From NCBI RefSeq assembly GCF_011397635.1, contig NC_064773.1:30575449-30639448 (forward strand): DNA of 64,000 nt, read 5' to 3'. Both the position numbers and the translations under genes were made by a program. Below the pieces are notes generated by a model. That model was not told the DNA's origin and ran no database searches. It saw only the letters and a program-made list of their open reading frames with translations. Shown one piece after another: positions 36,718 to 47,316 of the stretch. Position 1 is the stretch's first letter. Each line of letters begins with the position of its first letter. The DNA comes from Epinephelus fuscoguttatus (Eukaryota > Chordata > Actinopteri > Perciformes > Serranidae).

Positions 36718-37844
36718 CCAAGACTGGAAGTACTACAGTACTCAAAATGTACACAAATTTTTTCTCTCCATGCACATCACAGTCCTAACAGTACATACAG
36801 AGAATTTAGAATCTCTAATAAGGAATTAGATTTTGGTTAATAAATCGTTGTCTTTTCAGGCAAGAAGGCAAAACATTAAAAGATATACCAGACTGGTTTC
36901 AGACTACAATCTGTGATGTCAGACAGAAATAGTTTCTCAGACTAACAGAAAGTAGGAGGCTGACTGTACAGACTCCCACAGTGATTGCTTGACTTTCAAA
37001 GGCATTTCTCCTTAATTAAAAATTCAAACTAGCTGTGCTTAACTACAAACTATCTCTATATGCTAGCAACAATTGTTCTGTACAACAAGGTACAATCAAA
37101 AAGAGAATATTCTTCAAATATCTTCACTGATGATGAATAGACTTAGAGAGTGCATTGACACTTTACAGTAATACAGTGATCTCTAGCTGTTAAGTAGCTA
37201 ACTGAGAAAATGTTTATAAAAAAAGGCCCAGTTATAGTCTTTGTCTTTATTCATAACAGTTTTTTAAAAAAAATGCTCTTATTGTAAAGATTCAAAAGAA
37301 AAAAAACATAAATTCTCTCTGATTCATTGGCAAATATTATTGAATGACATGAAAAAAGTAAAACATTTCACATCAGAATTAAATGCTCATTGTTACCAAA
37401 TTAAAAATCAGCAAAATATATAACTAAACCAGCATAGTGTAAAATTAATTTAAAAAAATAAATTATGAAAACAAATCCCCAACACCAATTTTTTTTTATA
37501 TTATTTGAAACAAAGTGGTCTAAAACCACAAAAGTGAATAACATTGATCATTTCATTACAATGCAATGTTCTGCAGGGAAAACCTTTGGTCCTTGCATTC
37601 ATGTGAATGCCCCTTCCCTTAACACACTCCACCCATCTAAACATTGTTGTAGACCAAGTGCCCCCACTCATGCCAGGGGGCTATTGGTCTGTAATGGGGT
37701 TTGGGTGGGTGTGTAAAGTGGCATCTACATGAATGGCAGGAGCCAAGGTTCCTCACAAGAGCATTGCACTGTAACAAAATTATCAATGCTATTAACCTTA
37801 CCAGTCAGTGGTTTTAATGTTTTGGCTGATCTGCGTATGTACTA

Positions 37845-38245
37845 ATGGACATGGCTACAGTGATATCACCCATTGGTTTGTGGACTGTTGTTTCAAAGCC
37901 TCAAGTTTGGCATTTTGTCTGTTGACATCTTGTTTTGTTGGAACAGGTGACCATATTCGAACAAGAGGGTGAAGGTGTGGAGGAGAGATGGATGAATCTG
38001 ACACATAGACTGTAGTGATGCTACACTTTGTGCCTTTTACAAAGTTTCACAAAGTTAATGAGCCATAGCGACCAAAACCATTTTTTATACCAGGCTGTAA
38101 ACATGTCTATTTCTGCTATAATGTTCGACATTTGAACATGGAGGTTGACAGGCATTTACTCTGTTTTAGAGCCAGCCTCAATTGGCCATTCAATGAACTG
38201 CAGTTTTGGCTTAATTTTTCAGCTTTGGAGGTTGCTGCTTGGCTA
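37845..38245 (+). repeat. dispersed teleost repeat ('cccattggtttgtggactg' type)
   Basis: Longer copy of the family at 12905-13165, continuing through 'ccaggctgtaaacatgt' and 'gttgctgcttgg'. Class unknown. Confidence 0.65.
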
Positions 38246-38488
38246 AAACTAGATTATCATTATGACAAAAAATACACAGAAGTATAGAGAATGTAATTAA
38301 AAAAAGTCAAATATGGAAGCTTAAAATAATGGAATGAATTCATAAATCTAAACTCGCAATTACTAAGTGTTATTTTATTTTTCTTTTGAAATACTAAGTT
38401 TTACTGGAATTGTTTTAATTATATTTTGCCATCTAAACAAAATAGTAATTTGTAAAACATCTTCAATTTGCATAAATGCTCAAAAACA

Positions 38489-38494
38489 TTTATT
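38489..38494 (-). terminator. candidate poly(A) signal of TRIM gene 3
   Basis: AATAAA on the minus strand, about 230 bases past the stop. It aligns with AATAAA at 50493-50498 downstream of gene 4. Confidence 0.45.
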
Positions 38495-38723
38495 AACCAG
38501 TAAATATACTCAACCAGAAAATTGTGTAAAATTGTTATAAAACCAAATAAAAAGCAACAACAACAACAACAAAAACATGTAGATATTATTCTACTGCCAT
38601 GTGCTAAAACCAGATTATTATGAAAAAATAAAAATACAATCACAGACACAAACCAAAGCAATATTAATAAAACAGTAAAGGGATTTGGGACATTTACATG
38701 ACAGTGACTCTGTTATGATTCAT

Positions 38724-40358
38724 CTAATCAGCTTGATTGATGGAACAAATTTTTAAAGGAGTGGAGTTTCTACCATTATTGTTATGACAGGGATTGAAAT
38801 ATGGGCGCAGCTTCTCATTGAACCTACAGCCAGTAAAGGAGTAGATGAGAACTGCAGCATCTATGTCATAAAAGGAGACCAGACCCTCCTCATGATCCAC
38901 AAAAACCCCCACCCGCTGAGGCTCTGACTTGAGAGAGAGATGGACTGGTGATGAAGCAACGGCATACACTATGTTGTTCATCATGCATATCGACCAACAG
39001 CCATACTCAGGGGTCAGTGTGATACGCCCTTTCCTGATGACAGACTCTCTGGCCACTCCTAAAGTCCAGGCAGTCTTCCCTTTGACTTGGACTTCATAGT
39101 AAAATCTTCCTAAAGAGAAACTCTGCTTTCCTAGGACAGAATAACAAAGAAATCTCTTTGGGTTGTCGGGAAGATTCTGCTTCACGTCACCATAACTGAC
39201 TTGCTTCCCATCATCAGACAGGATGAGATGGGGATTTGCTGTTTCAGGATCAAGAGTCACATCCACTGCAAACTGCTGGACCCTCTTCACCTCAAGGTCA
39301 ACACACAGCTTCTTCATCTCTTTACTGAGTGTCTCCTCCAGCTGAGACACAGCTGTCCTCACAGACCCCTCATATGATGAGTGAACTCTGACCTCTGTCC
39401 AGTCCTTGGTGGGTTGAGCAGGAATTAAGGATGTGAAGCTTTGGAGGAGCAGGAGGTGGTCTTTAGTATGTGAGAGCTGCTTCAGCTCAGTGCTTCTCTT
39501 CATCAGCTCAGAGATCTCCTCTTCAAGCTCTTTGATGAATCCTTCTACATGTTTCTCTGTTGTGTTGTGCCTCTCTGTAATTGTCTGAATGAGCTCAGCC
39601 AGACTTCCCTCAACAGACTGGATCAGAGCAGTGAAGACCTGCACACTGGCTGTAGTCACTCTGTCTGCAGTTTCCTTGCTGAGCTCCACTGATTGCTTAA
39701 GCTCTTGAATCTTCAGTCGTCTCTCCTGGATCATCTGCTGAACATCGGCCTCTGTCTTTCCAAGTTTAGCTTTCTTTCCTTCATATTCTTCTATCAGAGG
39801 AACAATTTGATGAAGCTTGTGACTTGACTCAGTGCAGAACTGACACACACACGTCTGGTCAGTCTTGCAGAACAGCTCCAGAGGTCTCTCATGCTTCTTA
39901 CACACCCTGCTCTCCAGGTTCTCCACAGGATCAATCAGCGTATGTATTTTCAGGCCTGTGACTCTCTGGTGACGCTCCAGGTGAGTCTCACAGTAGGAGG
40001 CCAGACACACCAGGCAGGACTTCAGGGCCTTCATCTTGGTTTCAGTGCAGACGTCACAGAGAACTTCTCCTGTGTCTGCTCGGTGCTGCTGTGAGCTGCT
40101 GCTGGCTTTTATTTTAACTGACTGTCTGAATCGAGCAGCCATCTCCGATATAAAAGTGTTGACATGCAGTTCAGGTCTTCTATCAATCTGTTTTTTACAT
40201 ACAGGACACTGAGTCTGGCCATTAATATTCCAGTGATGTGTGATGCAGGTCTTGCAGAAGTTGTGTCCACATGGTATGGTGACTGGATCAGTGAACACAT
40301 CCAGACAGATGGAGCACAGAAACTGATCTTCAGAGAGGAGACTGCTGGCTGCTGCCAT
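38724..40358 (-). CDS. TRIM gene 3: bloodthirsty/TRIM39-like E3 ligase with divergent SPRY loop
   Basis: Intact 544-residue protein with all RING (C15 to C54), B-box 1 and B-box 2 ligands, a coiled coil and PRY-SPRY. It is a mosaic of its neighbours. The RING and linker (about 1-100) match gene 2. The TETKMKALK segment (about 105) and the B-box 2 end plus coiled coil (SSHKLHQIVPL, LKQSVELSKETAD) match gene 4. GLKIHTLIDP between them matches gene 2 again. In the SPRY, about residues 438-473 differ strongly from all other copies and are two residues shorter, while flanks are near-identical. That region holds the variable loops that contact targets in antiviral TRIMs, so a changed ligand is likely (inference). 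The start is the ATG at 40358 after an acceptor AG. The promoter has the best ISRE of the array. Confidence 0.95.
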   Translation of the reverse strand: MAAASSLLSEDQFLCSICLDVFTDPVTIPCGHNFCKTCITHHWNINGQTQCPVCKKQIDRRPELHVNTFISEMAARFRQSVKIKASSSSQQHRADTGEVLCDVCTETKMKALKSCLVCLASYCETHLERHQRVTGLKIHTLIDPVENLESRVCKKHERPLELFCKTDQTCVCQFCTESSHKLHQIVPLIEEYEGKKAKLGKTEADVQQMIQERRLKIQELKQSVELSKETADRVTTASVQVFTALIQSVEGSLAELIQTITERHNTTEKHVEGFIKELEEEISELMKRSTELKQLSHTKDHLLLLQSFTSLIPAQPTKDWTEVRVHSSYEGSVRTAVSQLEETLSKEMKKLCVDLEVKRVQQFAVDVTLDPETANPHLILSDDGKQVSYGDVKQNLPDNPKRFLCYSVLGKQSFSLGRFYYEVQVKGKTAWTLGVARESVIRKGRITLTPEYGCWSICMMNNIVYAVASSPVHLSLKSEPQRVGVFVDHEEGLVSFYDIDAAVLIYSFTGCRFNEKLRPYFNPCHNNNGRNSTPLKICSINQAD

Positions 40359-41159
40359 GTCTAACAACAAAAGTGACAGTGTGAAATACAAACAATTAAA
40401 TAACAGACAATATTAAAATATCAGCAAATGTCATGTTGAGTCAAGTAGTTCTGTTGCAAATGACTACAGTATGGAAGTTGAGAGTGGCTGTGCTTGCAGT
40501 TATGTCATTTGTATTTTATTCAGAGAAAACAAGCTTATCTCAAGATGACCAGAATATAAACCTGTTATTACAGGAAAACATTTTGTTTGTTTGGTTAATT
40601 GTTTGCTCCTATTATGTGATCATGTTTACCAGAGACCAGGAGTGCTATGCCAGCATGCATAGATGACATCTTGACAACTGTAGCAACTTGACCGGAAATA
40701 ACCGATCAAGGAGTACCCATTATTGATCAATTTATCAGACAGTCATTCAGTCAAGGTCTAACACAGGCAGAAATTTCATTGAGTAGAGGTTACATTCATA
40801 TTAGTCCTTGTCATTTAAGCAGAAGAAAAGCTACAACTTCACAGGCTTTATTTGAGCAGCTTCTGGCTGAAGCAGAGAGATGTTACTTGGTCAACCTTTC
40901 ATCTCTGGTTACTGTAGTGAGATATATGTGTGTGTATTGAGGAAGGAGGCAAAAGAGAGTGGAGTGAGTGATTGCACATGAGATGAAGAGAGAAAATGAT
41001 TGCACCTGTGGGGGCACAGGTGTCTCTGGGGAGCCAAGTGCTTGTTGAATGTTATGGAGCAAAAGCCTGGCCGAACCAGACGTATTTTTCACTCATACTG
41101 TTCCTGTGTGACGAAGGGCGAAGGGAGCGTAAGTGGGGATATGAGTGCTTTTGTTCACT

Positions 41160-42455
41160 GTCAAGCCTGTGACGAGGCTTTCCTGCTGCCTCTGGAGAAG
41201 CCTTACTGTGCTGGACTGGCAGTTGTCCCCACACCATACTGACTGAAACTGATTAAAACTGCAACAATGCCAATGCTCAGACCCCACGGGAGGGTCTTGC
41301 ACTATGGGCAACTTAAGCTGTTTTAAACTTACTTATTCATTTGGAGTTGTCTGTTTTTGTTTTTGTTGCTTGTGATTAAATGTTTAGTGTTTTTGATGTT
41401 AAGTAGCCGCGGAGAGCCAGAGTACCCTGGTGGGGGAATCAGTTAAAGCGGCCTAGATAAATCCTGTGGTGCTCCTGCAAATGCTGCACCATAAGTGATT
41501 AATACTGTAGAAGCGAAAATCAGGGCCTGGAAGTGGGCCAGATGGCTCCTGACCTCGTCTTCTACTTCTCCCGCAAATCATCCTCTGAGTTGAATTAGTA
41601 CCTTAGGTTCAGCTGGCTGACACTTAAGAGAAACACTGGAGTCGAGTAGAATCAGGTGCAATCGAGTTTAATGTGTTCACAAGCAACAACACATACAACT
41701 CATTGAGCCAGGCTCCGGAGCACGACTGAAGTGTTGCTCTCTGCGTTCTCCCTTTTATGCTGGTGAAGATTCGAGAGAATCTCCACCCTTTTTCCTTTAA
41801 TCCTTCCCACCTGAACCCAAATCTACTGGTGGCAGACCCTGTCCAAACATGACCTCTGGGCCTGGAAGTCCCCAAATTCTCCCACCATTAGATTCGAGCC
41901 TGGTTTCACTTTATTTTTTAAAAATATATGAAACCTGGGGACTTTCTCTATACAGTCCCCTGTGCTTTCATGCAATGTGAGCTTTTGAGTATGTGTCATG
42001 CTTTGAGTGTGTGTCATGCAATACAAACATTAAAGAGTGTGTGTGTGCTATTATTGAACAATGCATAGTGTGGTATATGTGTGCTCTTCAATGTGAATAC
42101 ATAACCTTGTGTTGTGAATAAACTGGTATAACATTGTTTTATCACACATAGATGCATAACAAACAGTTTTATAGGACCTTATACATAAAACATGGTTATA
42201 TGACTTTTACTTTTAATCAACTTATGCAGTACATCATCTTTACCTGATTAGAGATTAAATCTTACACTACAATACCTCCCATACACCAGAAGACTGGGAA
42301 AAAAAAGGACTTTGAAAAGTCTGACACTGTCTTACACCTAAATACAATGTTTCATGAGTTAGAGAGCTTTTTCTAACATAATCAGATTTTGCAAAAACAG
42401 AGTATCTTGTAAAATCTTTATTTGCAAAATTAGTAGCTCTAAAAAAAGGGAAAAA
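41160..42455. mobile_element. unit-3-specific insertion, class unknown
   Basis: The gene 2 intron runs from the 'gggcgaagggag' stretch straight to 'attgttgcagccttcatatt' within about 70 bases (29016-29085). Here about 1.3 kb separates the same landmarks (41116 and 42465). The inserted DNA includes 'cagagtaccctggtggggg' and 'gagtttaatgtgttcacaag'. I see no inverted ends, no coding region and no clear LTR. Confidence 0.45.
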
Positions 42456-42512
42456 AAGTGGACAGAAATTGCTGCAGCCTTCAAATATGCCATGAAGTAT
42501 ATTTTATGCTAC

Positions 42513-42541
42513 AGCTAGCTAGCTAGCTAGCTAGCTAGCTA
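42513..42541. repeat. (AGCT)n microsatellite
   Basis: About seven AGCT units. The gene 2 intron has only two at the same place. Confidence 0.9.
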
Positions 42542-42747
42542 ATTACTTTCCCCATTTCAAACAACGCTCCTTGTAAGCTAATGTTAGCTACTGGAATGTT
42601 TACAATCAGCCACAAGTTAACTGCATCTCAGCTGAAGATTTCTAGCTTCATTCTCAGAAATGGTTACATGATGTATAAAGTTAGGTCATAGGCTAATAGT
42701 AAGTATTGTAGTTGCTAACATCAGCTTGCGAGTAGCCCCTACAGTGG

Positions 42748-43080
42748 GGTCTATGTCACAGGTTCGACAGCCCATTGGTTCGACATCCCATTAGTCCGAC
42801 TGTCCACGGTGCTGAACGGCTCGCGGCGGGCGTATGGTGCGCCGCAAGCAGCTTGAGGTGAAGCAGGCTCACGGTTTATGTGTTTGTCACTTTCTTTTTC
42901 ATTTTAACCCACACTATGATCTTTTCCTGACCCTAACCAAGTGGTTTTTGTGCCTAAACCTAACCAGACCTTAACCACAGGGCATCATGATGATTTCGGA
43001 ACGGACTTCGGAACAATGAGTTTAATATGGTCGGAACAATGGGATGTCAAACCAATGGGCTGTCGAACCAATGGGCAGTT
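42748..43080. mobile_element. 'CCCATTGGTCCGAC' element, copy B, 12-bp target duplication
   Basis: A 333-bp insertion flanked by perfect 12-bp repeats CCCCTACAGTGG at 42736-42747 and 43081-43092. The gene 2 intron keeps the empty site near 29316 (CCCATACAGTGG followed by TTAGTTAGC). Both ends carry tandem CCCATTGGTTCGACAG-like units in inverted orientation. The middle has 'ctaaacctaaccagacctta'. A 12-bp duplication is unusual for common DNA transposons. Confidence 0.8.
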
Positions 43081-43274
43081 CCCCTACAGTGGTTAACTAG
43101 CTAGCTATAGCATATAACATACTTACAAGGGATTTCAGGGGCTGCTGCAGTTTCTTTCCATTCCTTTCCTTCTCCACTCTATCATTGCACAAATGTGAGA
43201 ACATGTCAAAAAGGCACTCCTTCCACTTCACAGCTCTGCCAGGTGGAACATGCTTGTGTAAAAAATAATATCGA

Positions 43275-43621
43275 CTGGGTTATGATTCTAGCCCATTGGT
43301 CCGATATGCCATCAGTCCGACGGTCTGCGGTGCTGAACAGCTCCCGGCGGACGTATTTCTGCCTTGATGGTGCATCGCAACTGGTTCTGGGTCAGCTGGG
43401 AAAGGCTTGAGTCAAAGCAGGCTCACAGCTTATGTGTTTGTCACTTTCTTTTTCATTTTAACCCTCACCATGATCTTTTCCTGACCCTAACCAAGTGGTT
43501 TTTGTGCCTAAACCTAACCAGACCTTAACCACAGGGCATCACGATGATTTCGGAACGGACTTCGGAACAATGGGTTTAATATGGTCGGACCAATGGGCTG
43601 TCGGACCAATGGGCTGTTCCC
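43275..43621. mobile_element. 'CCCATTGGTCCGAC' element, copy C
   Basis: Begins GCCCATTGGTCCGATATG and ends in inverted units GGACCAATGGGCTGT. About 90% of its middle reads like copy B. The sequence GGGATTTCAGGGG occurs at 43129-43141 and again at 43622-43634, so this copy plus about 130 bases before it may be one insertion or a local duplication. Confidence 0.75.
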
Positions 43622-43859
43622 GGGATTTCAGGGGTAGCAACAATTTCTGCCCACTTTTTTCCCCCTTCTGGTAGCTAACAGTCTTGGTGATAGTGACCTT
43701 GCAAGATCCCCAGGCTTTACAAAATCTTATTCTGTGACTAAAAACTCTCTGACCCATGACACATTGTCTTTAGATATGAGATGTTGTCAGACTTGAGACT
43801 TTTTAAAGTATTTTCAAAGTATTCTAGTGTATGGTAGACATTAATCACTCATTATGCAG

Positions 43860-44300
43860 CTTAGATTCTTTAAATACATGAAAATTCATCACACTTTACT
43901 GAGCACCAACTATGAAACGTTATGATGAAGCAAACATTATTATAGATGCATCAATATGCACTTCACTTTACTTAACACACACAATGATAACTTACATAAG
44001 ATATTATAACATACTATGAGTCCTCACTACAGTTGATTGTTGAGGTGTGTAGTATAGGTATCCATAATGCATTATAAGCCTGATCAGTCAACCTTTAGTT
44101 TATAACTAGACCAGAGCATCCACCCCTGTGACACTTGGGAGTTATAATTCATTATAAGTCACAGCTATGTTTTACAACTATGTTTTGGGAAGCATTATGT
44201 GTGTTTGTAAGTGCAGTCATAGAGCATTATAAATGCATTAATTCACTATGAATGCCCTTATAATGCACTATAGATGTGGTCTTTATAGAGAGTGTTACCA
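43860..44300. repeat. dispersed repeat shared with the gene 2 intron
   Basis: Same family, order and position as 31640-32150. Inserted before units 2 and 3 split. Confidence 0.6.
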
Positions 44301-44449
44301 AATGCATTTGAAGTTTCAATTATAGTAATAAAGCCTTGTTTACCCCAAAATAACCCTTCAGTCTTCATTTGTTTAAGGGTCATTCTGACTGATAATAGTA
44401 ATTCTGTAATACCATGATACTGTGAAACCACAACGGTTATCATACCATT

Positions 44450-45386
44450 CAGGGCCGCCCCTCCCTAAACGCAGAACATGCGCTGTGCGTAGGGCCTCAT
44501 CTTCCATGGGGGGCCACATTTTACGCGAGGGGACGCATTTGTGCATATGCGCAATGGATGCACATATGCGCTACCGTGAGGCGTGCGTAGAATCAGCTCG
44601 AGGAAGGAGAGAAGAGACCTGACCGCTCATGCCTCGCTGCGATGATTGACAGCACTGGACATCTGAACAATAAGAGGAGTGCGCTGGCAGACACTTGCAG
44701 AGCTGCAGCAGGTGAAGAGTTGTCGACATGTCGTCCAAAAGAGCCTCAGGAGTATGTGCACGCAAGGGACGGCGGGCGGGCTCCACGGAGGGGGAGACCC
44801 GAGCCTCCGGGGTATGTGCGGGGCCGGGAGGTCGGATGCTCCCAGAGAGGGGAGAGGGAGAAATATAGCTAAATAAGATGAAAATAGAAAAGAATGTCTT
44901 TGTATTTTATTTCTGTTTTCAGTGTTTAATTAAGGTGGGAGAGGCAGAGGGCTGAGGGAGATCGGACGCCTCCGGAGAGGGGAGAGGGAGAAATATAACA
45001 AAATAAGATTAAATCGGAAAAACCTGTCTCCCTCTTTTATTTTATTTTCAGTGTTTAATCAAGGGTGAGGGATTGAGGTGGTGGAAGTTACTTTCTTTTG
45101 ATGAGTAATTGATGGCTATTTGTGACTCAGATTTGTTTATTTATTTATTTCAGTTTGAAGTTATTTTTATTTAATATTTATTTATTTATTTCAGGTTGAA
45201 TTTTTTATTTTATTTGACTCATACAGCCAAACTACTGTATCTACAGTACATTTGTTATTGCTAATAAAGGTTGTCAAGTTAAATGGCAAGTTGTTGTACG
45301 GTCATTTTGTACCTATGATACATTTGGGATGGGGGCCTCCAAATAAAATTTCGCTTAGGGCCCCAATTTGGTGAGGGGCAGCCCTG
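44450..45386 (+). mobile_element. non-autonomous hAT, 937 bp, with internal duplication
   Basis: Ends CAGGGCCGCCCC and, in reverse, CAGGGCTGCCCC. Flanking 8-mers ATACCATT (44442-44449) and ATACCATG (45387-45394) match at 7 of 8. The gene 2 intron at about 32280 shows the empty site. A segment of about 120 bases including 'GGAGAGGGAGAAATATA' occurs twice in tandem (about 44845 and 44978). No transposase. Confidence 0.85.
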
Positions 45387-46371
45387 ATACCATGAAAATC
45401 TCGTACCACTTCAACCCAAGGTGCAACATTACGTGTTATGCACTGAGGGGGATGTGTTTTTGGTGTGAGTAGCAGTGCCATGTCCTGCCGCAGTGTCCTA
45501 AAGGGTGTAATTGCTGCAGGGTGGTCAAGATTGGCGTGAGCCCTTACATTTGAAGGGGAGAGTAGGGCTCAGTCTGTGTCTGTTGTAGCTGTGCACAAGG
45601 CTATTGGCTGCATGAATTTGTGCTAATGAAGATTATTTTCTGTTACTCCTGGGTTTCCTAGAAACATTCTGTGTGTGGGCTCTCTACATCTCACATCAAT
45701 GACAAGATTTATTACACTACTCAAAAAAAGATTGTGCTCTGATGATGCAAATGCAGCAAACAAATCTACATGCTATGTTTTGAAGCTTAGTTATGAATCC
45801 TCCCTGACAGTCATGAAAGTGATTTTAAAGGCTTAAGTCACTGCAATCAAATGAACCAGTCATTCATTTTTGTATTTTTCATAATTTTCCTGTTATCTTG
45901 AGAAAATAAATGGTGTTTTCTAGTGATAAATTATCTTTAGCTTTTGTTTTTTCCAAGAAATAACATAAATTAACCCCTTACCTAACACAATCAAAAAAAT
46001 AACTGCAAGCACAGCTGTTTTCGGCCTATCATATTGAAACATTTGACAGGGCAAATATTCAGTATTATTGTAGCCTGCACTGTCTTGAAAGAGACCGAAG
46101 ATCACCTGTCAAACCATAACAGACAACTTGAGTATCAAGAGAGGCAGGCAGCCCATCCACAGGTCACCTTTTAATACCAGTAAGTGAGACATAAATATTC
46201 TACTGTGTCTAGAAGTCAACCAATGAAGGAGGCCTCACAAAAAGCAGCATGTCAGACTTCTTGGTATAGTTGCCTCCTTCATTGGTTGACTGAGTAGTCA
46301 TTCTTCTCTTGATACCTGTTTTTACCATTACAAAAATAACAACAACAATAAATATTGTCAGCTGTACTCAC

Positions 46372-46440
46372 TTGAATTTAGAGGCTCCGCTGTAGGCTAC
46401 TGTTGACCTGAAGTTGTTTGTTGAGAGACACAGAGAGACT
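46372..46440 (-). other. untranslated first exon of TRIM gene 3 (inferred)
   Basis: Donor CAA|GTGAGTACAG at its 3' border. Conserved with the other three first exons. Start site not determined. Confidence 0.55.
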
Positions 46441-46476
46441 TGTGTGGACTGCAGCAGTGTTGTTGTTCTGAGTTAC

Positions 46477-46486
46477 TTTCAGTTTC
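46477..46486 (-). promoter_or_regulatory. ISRE (GAAACTGAAA) upstream of TRIM gene 3
   Basis: Minus-strand AATGAAACTGAAAGTAAC holds GAAACTGAAA, the classical ISRE core, about 105 bases upstream of the exon-1 donor, aligned with the ISRE of gene 1. Confidence 0.65.
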
Positions 46487-46781
46487 ATTGACTGTAGCCT
46501 AAAAGACGTAACTGTGAAACATTCCTCTCTTCACAGTGTTGCTCCGCCTCTTCATGCACGTCAGTTGGTTTTATCTTTGGTTATCTCTTTCCACAGGTGG
46601 GGGACTCAAGTCACATGACTTGACTTGAGTCCAACTTGAATTGCAAATTTGAGGACTTGAGACTTGCTTGGTTGATACCAATGAAAGACTCGCCTTACTT
46701 TGACTTGAGACAGATGTCTTAAAAGGACTTGACTTTTATTTTTTAAATAATACTTATATTTTTCTAGGTGTTGAGAACTTC

Positions 46782-47054
46782 AATCAATCAATCAATCAAT
46801 TTTATTTATAAAGCCCAATATCACAAATCACAATTTGCCTCACAGGGCTTTACAGCATACGACATCCCTCTGTCCTTAAGACCCTCACAGCGGATAAGGA
46901 AAAACTCCCCCAAAAAAACCCCTTTAACGGGGAAAAAAAACGGTAGAAACCTCAGGAAGAGCAACTGAGGAGGGATCCCTCTTCCAGGACGGACAGACGT
47001 GCAATAGATGTCGTACAGAACAGATCAGCATAATAAATTAACAGTAATCCATAT

Positions 47055-47098
<44 letters not shown>

Positions 47099-47316
47099 GG
47101 TAATGACAGTAGCTTACAACAACATTAATGAAAGTAATAATATTATAGTTATAGTTCTGGTTACTGCGGTACAATATGTTGAAAGTATGTATTAATACGT
47201 ACGTAATAAGTATGACTAATGACTAATGATGGCAGCAGCAGCAGGAGGCATCTGGCGGGACCACGGCAGCAGCACAACCACACACGTCACGCTGTCCAGG
47301 CACCGCTGTGATATGA
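46782..47316 (+). mobile_element. dispersed repeat insertion ('ttttatttataaagcccaat')
   Basis: Starts with a (TCAA)n run then 'ttttatttataaagccc', 'cctcacagggctttacagc' and 'gaaacctcaggaagagcaac', a very common teleost repeat. The (GA)n tract at 47058-47094 is internal. Unit 2 (about 34650-34665) runs through without it. Class not assigned. Confidence 0.7.
47058..47094. repeat. (AG)18 microsatellite
   Basis: Pure AG run inside the preceding insertion. Confidence 0.97.

Larger units (their letters stand above)
35785..38488. other. spacer between TRIM gene 2 promoter and gene 3 3' end
   Basis: Paralogous to the other spacer blocks. Holds (CA)n at 36180-36229, a GC-rich TIR element at 36372-36717 and a repeat at 37845-38245. 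No gene seen. Confidence 0.7.
40361..46371 (-). other. 5' intron of TRIM gene 3 (inferred)
   Basis: From donor CAA|GTGAGTACAG (GT at 46371-46370) to the acceptor before 40358. Remains of the shared TIR element lie at about 40465-40910 and 45900-46050. The rest is later insertions (next entries). No coding exon seen. Confidence 0.6.

Noticed and set aside
41470-42100. Solo LTR of a retroelement
   Set aside because: I could not find TG...CA ends with a short duplication, a primer-binding site or a second copy, so only an unclassified insertion is reported.
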